This document shows, piece after piece, positions 58,625 to 64,000 of a stretch of 64,000 nucleotides of DNA (its first letter is position 1; the number at the start of each line of letters is the position of its first letter). Origin of the DNA: Pseudomaricurvus albidus (GTDB lineage: Bacteria; Pseudomonadota; Gammaproteobacteria; Pseudomonadales; Cellvibrionaceae); NCBI RefSeq assembly GCF_018863235.1, contig NZ_JAHKRS010000005.1:273276-337275 (forward strand), given 5' to 3'. Under the pieces are notes generated by a model. It had not been told where the DNA came from. It saw only the letters and a program-made list of their open reading frames with translations, and did not search any database. The position numbers and the translations under genes are program-made.

Positions 58625-60612
58625 AACGGATGTCATTTAAGAAAGCTCAGTGGCCATCAGCTGTCACTTTGCCTATGGCTGTCACTCTGCCTTTCGTATC
58701 ACTATGCAGCATGCAGGTTTTGGCAGAAGCGGGTAACTTTCCGGTTTCCAATTTTCAGCGCTCGTTACAGAGTGATTCGATACACGCTCAAACACCATTT
58801 TCTCAATCCGATGTGACCAGAGAGTATCTGTATCGTACCGTGGAGGATAATGCCCCGGTTCTGGATACTGATATTCCAGAGAAAAACAGTCGCATTGATG
58901 GTCCAAGAATTACCGTTAAGAAGTTTAATTTTCACAGGCTTCAGGATTTTCCTGATTACGGTATCACCAAAGAAGATGTTGAAACATACGCAGAGAATCT
59001 TCGTATTAAATATATGAAGGAGGATCAGATATTTGCCAGTGGTTACACTCGTGAAAACCTCGAAGAGCTGGCGGCCTATCTGGATAAAGTAGGGGCCAGA
59101 CAGAGTGTCGCTAATCTAAATGCAGAAAATCTTCAGCAGCTGATTGAAATTATTAAGCAGCAAAACGAAGAGCGTGGTATCAGCTACGCTGATCTCGAAG
59201 AGATTACTAACGAGCTGACGCGTTATTATCGACAGCATGGCCTCTTTTTGGCTCAGGTCAAAATCCCTCAGCAAGAAGTTAAAAATGGAGAAATTACCCT
59301 GACCATTCAGGAAGGGGTTTTGGGTAAAGTTGTCGTAGAGGATAACAAGAAATACGGCAACAAAGTGCTGAGCCAGCCTTTTAGCAATGATGTCGGCAGC
59401 TTGGTGAGCCATGAAGATATGGAAGAAGGGTTATACCTGCTAAATGATATGCCGGGACTGGACGTTACCGGGTATTTTACGGCAGGAGACGCACCGGGTG
59501 AAACAGCCCTGAATCTTCGGGTACGTAATGAAAAGTCCTGGAATATGGCTGTTCGTGCTGATAACCATGGTTCGCGGTTTACTGGCGATAAACGGGGGTA
59601 TGTTGTCGGAGAACTGCTGAACCCTCTGGGCCGTGGTGATCGTCTGACATTGGGTTATTTAAAATCTGCAGATCCGGGCAACACGGATTTGTATCAGGCC
59701 AGTTACAGTATTCCACTTTGGAGTGCCCGCACCCGCCTAACTCTCTCGGCAGAACGGAATGAGTTTGAGTTGACGGATGTCGATGGTGATAGCAACTCTG
59801 TAATAAATCAATTGCAAATGGAGGGGGTCAACGAATCCTACGCCGTTGGCTTGGAACAAAAGTTCTATCGCTCGCGCGATTTTAACTTCAGTGCAGGTAT
59901 TGATTACACCGATAAGCGTACAGAAATTACTTCTGTTGATTCCATTTATGACCAGGCGGAGCACGTTAAAGGTGGAGAAGTCAGCTTCTATGTGGATGAT
60001 CTTGCTGAATCCATTCGCATGTTTAACGTGGCCAACATTCGTTTGGGTTACGGTAAACACCAGTTGGATGTCCCGGAAGAACGTGGAGATGATTTTGAGA
60101 AATTCTCAATGGATACCAGCTCATTGTTCTTTGTGCCATTGCCTTTCACAGATGCAGAGAGTCGTTTGATTGTTAAGTCTCGCTGGCAGTATTCCGAGCA
60201 GTCTCTACCTTCCTTTGAGCAGATATCATTGGGTGGTGCGAACTCTGTCAGAGGTTTCACCGTACGTGACTTCTCCGCTGATCAGGTCGGCTTACTGTCC
60301 GCTGAGTGGTACTTCGATTTGCCACACTTTATGAATTTTGAGGTGTATGACGGACACTATTTTAATGACCTGCTTCAGTTTGGTTTGATAGCAGACTCAG
60401 GATATGGGTCTCTAGTCAATTATGAAGAGGGCTATAACGATAGTTGGGCTTATCTGTCCAGTTTCGGGATGATCTTCAAAGTCAATTGGGGTGAGGCTTT
60501 TGCCTCTCAATTTACCTTCTCACGTCCGTCCAGCTCAAAATCTTCGGTTGAAGGTATCGGTGATGGTGCAGATTCTTTGCAGGTTTACGCCGACTTCACC
60601 TTCTACTTTTAA
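58621..60612 (+). CDS. Two-partner secretion transporter TpsB (FhaC/ShlB-like)
   Basis: 663-residue Omp85-superfamily outer-membrane transporter. The signal peptide covers about residues 1-36. A ShlB-type POTRA region begins RITVKKFNFHRL (96-107) and resumes at SYADLEEITNELTRYYRQHG (189-208), with VKNGEITLTIQEG. Between them lies an extra ~75-residue helical insert. The second POTRA and the 16-strand barrel follow (LNLRVRNEKSWNMAVRADNHGSRFTGDKRG is the barrel entry region), with the L6-loop motif VRGF at 543-546. It exports the TpsA encoded 128 bases downstream. It begins 51 bases after the kinase gene, so co-transcription is plausible. Confidence 0.93.
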   Translation: MKRMSFKKAQWPSAVTLPMAVTLPFVSLCSMQVLAEAGNFPVSNFQRSLQSDSIHAQTPFSQSDVTREYLYRTVEDNAPVLDTDIPEKNSRIDGPRITVKKFNFHRLQDFPDYGITKEDVETYAENLRIKYMKEDQIFASGYTRENLEELAAYLDKVGARQSVANLNAENLQQLIEIIKQQNEERGISYADLEEITNELTRYYRQHGLFLAQVKIPQQEVKNGEITLTIQEGVLGKVVVEDNKKYGNKVLSQPFSNDVGSLVSHEDMEEGLYLLNDMPGLDVTGYFTAGDAPGETALNLRVRNEKSWNMAVRADNHGSRFTGDKRGYVVGELLNPLGRGDRLTLGYLKSADPGNTDLYQASYSIPLWSARTRLTLSAERNEFELTDVDGDSNSVINQLQMEGVNESYAVGLEQKFYRSRDFNFSAGIDYTDKRTEITSVDSIYDQAEHVKGGEVSFYVDDLAESIRMFNVANIRLGYGKHQLDVPEERGDDFEKFSMDTSSLFFVPLPFTDAESRLIVKSRWQYSEQSLPSFEQISLGGANSVRGFTVRDFSADQVGLLSAEWYFDLPHFMNFEVYDGHYFNDLLQFGLIADSGYGSLVNYEEGYNDSWAYLSSFGMIFKVNWGEAFASQFTFSRPSSSKSSVEGIGDGADSLQVYADFTFYF

Positions 60613-60740
60613 GAGCTGTAGCTGTCGATAAGGGCATAGATTTTGGTCTAACGCTTACGTAGCGGCGAAGCCAAAAAAACGTTTGTTAACACATGAGCCA
60701 GTGAGATGTTGGCATGGGAAATTTAAAAGGAATTAATACT

Positions 60741-63700
60741 GTGAAATCCAATTCAACCACCACCTTTGAGCGGAATCCACTAGCGAAAAGCATTACCTTG
60801 GAAACACTGGCTCTTGGAGGGGTGCTGGCATCTCAACTGTTGTTCTCTGCTGGTGTAAGTGCTGCTCCAGCTGGCGAAGTTATTGTCGGTGGCACTGGTT
60901 CGGTTTCAAGATCTGATTTGACGACAAAAATCAATCAGTCCAGTAAGCATCTGGCAATCAATTGGGATACTTTCAATGTCGGCAAGAATGAAAAGGTCCA
61001 GTTTATTCAGCCCAGTTCATCGTCTATCGTTTTAAACAGAATTCTGGATCAAAACCCCAGTATGATTCACGGGTCCATTGATGCAAACGGTAACGTACTG
61101 CTGGTCAATCCCCGTGGCATCATGTTTACAGAATCGGCCACAGTTAATGTGGGCGGTCTTGTGGCTTCTGGTCTGGATGTGTCCATTTCTGACTTTATGA
61201 ATGGAGATATTCTCCTCAAAGGTGTTGAAGGAGAGGGCGGCGCCGTCATTAACAGCGGTGTAATTAACGCATCCTCGGCGGCTTTGGTAGGTAAAAGCGC
61301 AGCGAACACTTCCAGTGCCATGATCAGTGCCGATGTCGTTTCCCTGTCAGCGGGTGACGAAGCGTTATTGACCTTTGATACAGATGGCCTGATGGGCGTC
61401 AAAGTGACTAAAGAGGTGCTTGAGAACGATCTCGGTCTGGATTCTGCAGTTGTCAATCAGGGCAGCATTGACGGTAAAAAGGTACTTCTCGAAGCCGCAG
61501 TCTCCAAAGATCTGTTTTCCAGTGCCGTGAATAACGAAGGCGTAATTACCGCTAAAGGCATTGATGTCTCGGGTGGCACTATTCGTCTGTTTGGTGATGG
61601 TGGTCAAGTCGCGAATTCAGGCAGCCTTAATGCTTCTGGTGAGTCTGGAGGCACTATCAAGCTTGAGGGCAATAAGGTTGTTAACAGCGGTGAACTGGTC
61701 GCCGACGGAACAAACGGTACAGGAGGTGCCGTCAAAGTTCTCGGTGACGAAGTCGAAGTCGGCGAAGGGTCTTTAATTTCTGCAAGAGGTACCCAGGCGG
61801 GTGGTGAAATCCTGATAGGCGGCGACTATCTTGGCAAGAATGAAAACGTCCGTAATGCCACAACCACCACGGTAGCAGAAAATACGGTTATTGATGCCAG
61901 CGGTATTGATGAAGGCGACGGCGGCAAGGTTATCGTCTGGGCCAACGAAGATACTTATTTCTACGGTTATATTGATGCAAGTTCTGGCTTGCTGGGTGGT
62001 GATGGTGGTTTTGTCGAAACCTCTGGTAAAAAGACCTTGACGGTTGATGGAACTGTTGTCGCCAAGTCACACGCTCACGGCAAGGCGGGGATGTGGTTGT
62101 TGGATCCGTCGGACTTCACAATTGGGACAACTAATGGTACCAACCAAATTAGCGCATCCGATCTTGGAAATGTTTTAACTGACGGAACTAGCGTAATTAT
62201 TACCGCACGTTATCATCAACAACCTTCAGGCACTAATGTTGATCTCTCCGGATCTGCATATGCCAGTGTCCAAGATGCGGCTGATGAGACTAATGGTGCC
62301 AGCGGTAGCATTGTGGTCGATAGCCTCATCAATTTTGATAAAGGCGGAAATAACAATGCCACTTTAATATTGGATGCTGAAAAGAATATAACACTGAATG
62401 CAGGTGTTAAAGCCACTGGTAATAATGACTCAATCAATCTGGAATTGAAAGCTGGTAAAGATATTACGATTAACTCCGCGATTGAAACAGCCGGTGGATA
62501 TGTGAATTTTACTGCGGGAGAAAATATAGCAGTAAACAATAATATCGCTACGAATGGCGGATTAATAAGTTTTAAAACCGATGCTGATTTTGATGCTGGT
62601 GCTTTAGGATTTGGAGATGGAGGTGACAGTTACACTTCTGATGGCGTTGGCTCTATAAACATTGCAAGTGGTTCCGATATCTCGACTTCTGGTGGAAATG
62701 TTGAAATAGACACCATGGCATTGACGAATGAAGGAACTATAAGCAATGGTTCCGGCAATATGAGTATCGCTGTTGGCCGAGATGGTCAGGATAGTAACAA
62801 TACCTTGGGTAACCTTAGTTCAGGCAACGCGATTGTTGTAAATGCACGTGGTGGGGAAAACGACAACGACCAGTTTGTTTTTAGCTCTGGGAATACTTTT
62901 ACTCTCACGGGTGCTAATGCGTTGACCACTAACGGAATCACTAATGAGATCAATATTTCTGGAGCTGATACAGTCGATGCGGGTAGTAATGGCCAAATAG
63001 TTGGTCGGGATGATGTCGCTGAAACTTTCTCAGTTGGTGCCAGTGCCAATGCTGTGGATGTAGCGGGGATTACCTTTAACGATATCGCTAATGTGGATGG
63101 TGGCAGCTCTTCCGATCCGGCGATTAACGATGTGGTGGAATCCACCACGCCCCGCGCATGGGAATTGACAGGCAATGACAATGAATTGATTGCTGTCAGT
63201 ATTACCTTTAGTAATGTGGAAGTGGCTCAGCATGAGGGCACGGTATCCGGTAGCAGTACGGTCACCGGTTCCGGCAATGCTGATACCTTTGAAATTGAGG
63301 GCGTTAATACCATTACGGCCAATGGGGTGTTGATCAGCAGTATTGATACCGTCGACGGCGGCAATAACAGTGGTGGCAACGATGTCTTGACCAGCAGCAG
63401 TGCAGAAGCCTGGCAGCTGAGCACGGATGCAGATGTACAAGTGGTTCACTTCGGCATTAACTTCAGTGGCTTGGAAGAAGCGAACGCTGCCACCGGCAGC
63501 AGCGTACTGGGTACATCTGGTGATGATATCTTTGTCGCCAGTGGCGAAGCTGGAAAGGTCAGCCAGAAAGGTTTGACGTATAGCAACATCACTTTGGTGG
63601 ACGCGGGTACCGGAATAGACACCTTGACGGCCAGTGATGGTCATACCTGGACGTTAACCGGCGTCGACAATCAACTGAGTGAAGACGGTATTACTTACTC

Positions 63701-64000
63701 CAATATGGAGGTGGCCGATGCCAATAATGCGACGGTGCAAGGTGCTGATGGAGTAGCAGAAACGTTCACTATTGGCGCTGCCTCCAACACGGTTGAAGCG
63801 GGTGGCTTTACGTTTACATCCGTGCTCAACGTGGATGGCGGGTCAGGGGCCGGTGACGTCGTGGAATCTACCGCCACACGTTCTTGGGAATTGACGGGCA
63901 ATAATCAAGAACTGATTGCTGCCAGTATTAACTTCAGTGATGTGGAAGTGGCTCAGCATGAGGGCACGGTATCCGGTAGCAGTACGGTCACCGGTTCCGG
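60741..64000 (+). CDS. TpsA filamentous-hemagglutinin-like exoprotein, 3' end missing
   Basis: Open frame of at least 1086 codons from a GTG with AAGGAA upstream; it leaves the window without a stop. There is an extended signal peptide (about 1-44, ending AGVSAAP). The TPS secretion domain follows (about 46-270: EVIVGGTGSVSRS, LAINWDTFNVGKNEKVQF, and LVNPRGIMF with Asn123). A beta-helix with short repeats (GGTIRLFGDGG, GGEILIGGDY, GGFVETSGKKTL, MWLLDPSDFTI) comes next. From about residue 770 a region of ~80-residue repeats begins. The protein is secreted through the upstream TpsB and probably acts as a large surface adhesin. No toxin domain is visible, but the C-terminus lies outside. Confidence 0.92.
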   Translation, partial: MKSNSTTTFERNPLAKSITLETLALGGVLASQLLFSAGVSAAPAGEVIVGGTGSVSRSDLTTKINQSSKHLAINWDTFNVGKNEKVQFIQPSSSSIVLNRILDQNPSMIHGSIDANGNVLLVNPRGIMFTESATVNVGGLVASGLDVSISDFMNGDILLKGVEGEGGAVINSGVINASSAALVGKSAANTSSAMISADVVSLSAGDEALLTFDTDGLMGVKVTKEVLENDLGLDSAVVNQGSIDGKKVLLEAAVSKDLFSSAVNNEGVITAKGIDVSGGTIRLFGDGGQVANSGSLNASGESGGTIKLEGNKVVNSGELVADGTNGTGGAVKVLGDEVEVGEGSLISARGTQAGGEILIGGDYLGKNENVRNATTTTVAENTVIDASGIDEGDGGKVIVWANEDTYFYGYIDASSGLLGGDGGFVETSGKKTLTVDGTVVAKSHAHGKAGMWLLDPSDFTIGTTNGTNQISASDLGNVLTDGTSVIITARYHQQPSGTNVDLSGSAYASVQDAADETNGASGSIVVDSLINFDKGGNNNATLILDAEKNITLNAGVKATGNNDSINLELKAGKDITINSAIETAGGYVNFTAGENIAVNNNIATNGGLISFKTDADFDAGALGFGDGGDSYTSDGVGSINIASGSDISTSGGNVEIDTMALTNEGTISNGSGNMSIAVGRDGQDSNNTLGNLSSGNAIVVNARGGENDNDQFVFSSGNTFTLTGANALTTNGITNEINISGADTVDAGSNGQIVGRDDVAETFSVGASANAVDVAGITFNDIANVDGGSSSDPAINDVVESTTPRAWELTGNDNELIAVSITFSNVEVAQHEGTVSGSSTVTGSGNADTFEIEGVNTITANGVLISSIDTVDGGNNSGGNDVLTSSSAEAWQLSTDADVQVVHFGINFSGLEEANAATGSSVLGTSGDDIFVASGEAGKVSQKGLTYSNITLVDAGTGIDTLTASDGHTWTLTGVDNQLSEDGITYSNMEVADANNATVQGADGVAETFTIGAASNTVEAGGFTFTSVLNVDGGSGAGDVVESTATRSWELTGNNQELIAASINFSDVEVAQHEGTVSGSSTVTGS
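63135..64000 (+). repeat. 726-bp tandem repeat with three ~80-residue sub-repeats in tpsA
   Basis: The 61 bases at 63214-63274 recur exactly at 63940-64000, 726 bases (242 codons) away; flanking sequence from 63135/63861 is similar too. Within one period, conserved Trp codons at 63159, 63411, 63648 and 63885 mark sub-repeats of 84, 79 and 79 residues (W-x-L-x-T ... F/Y-S-N-M/V-E-V-A). The second copy continues beyond the window. Confidence 0.9.

Noticed and set aside
60613..60740. Possible riboswitch before tpsA (CGCTTACGTAGCG followed by GCGAAGCC)
   Set aside because: Only a short hairpin is present; the conserved core of cyclic-di-GMP riboswitches is absent.
58621..64000. Contact-dependent inhibition (CdiB/CdiA) system
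   Set aside because: The TpsA shows FHA-like and divergent repeat regions but no VENN-type motif, toxin or immunity gene in the window; its C-terminus is not visible, so this is unsupported, not excluded.

Overview
The window is about 50% GC and reads as the chromosome of a gammaproteobacterium. The housekeeping order prmB-aroC, leuC-leuD-leuB-asd-fimV-truA-trpF and accD-folC-dedD-cvpA-purF-metZ resembles that of Pseudomonas. The contiguous trpF-trpB-trpA-accD run is more like the marine Cellvibrionales/Oceanospirillales relatives. I cannot name a genus. No rRNA, tRNA, CRISPR array, integrase or insertion sequence was seen.

Positions 1-32758 are ordinary core genome, nearly all on the + strand. 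In order they hold two hotdog thioesterases; htpG behind a clear sigma-32 promoter; gpsA, a DUF4389 membrane protein, sixA, an alpha/beta hydrolase and a DUF4892/OmpA-like protein. Then come folE (minus), a TSUP permease, prmB, aroC, an MFS carrier and a LysR regulator divergent from leuCDB. The block ends with asd, fimV, truA, trpFBA, accD, folC, a SPOR protein, cvpA, purF, metZ and a MoxR ATPase. Several Rho-independent terminators mark transcription units: after htpG, fimV, accD and purF.

Positions 32811-55485 are a type VI secretion system (T6SS) on the minus strand. Read 5' to 3' on that strand it is tagH(fha)-tssJ-tssK-tssL-tssM-tagF, a 343-bp AT-rich gap, tssA-tssB-tssC-second tssC-tssE-tssF-tssG, then clpV, then an unusual TssB/TssC fusion. 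The baseplate, membrane complex, sheath and recycling ATPase are all present. Hcp, VgrG, PAAR and obvious effectors are absent. So there are three sheath-type proteins here: a normal TssB/TssC pair, a divergent second TssC sitting where hcp lies in the Pseudomonas H1 locus, and a C-terminally short TssB-TssC fusion.

Positions 55882-64000 run divergently on the + strand. First is a PpkA-like membrane Ser/Thr kinase whose periplasmic end is an FGE-sulfatase (SUMF1-type) domain. It is followed by a two-partner secretion pair: a TpsB transporter with an enlarged POTRA region, and a large TpsA exoprotein that runs off the window and carries tandem repeats. The FHA protein, TagF and the kinase suggest threonine-phosphorylation control of the T6SS. 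The kinase's position just upstream of a surface adhesin system suggests, but does not prove, that T6SS activity and cell-surface adhesion are regulated together.
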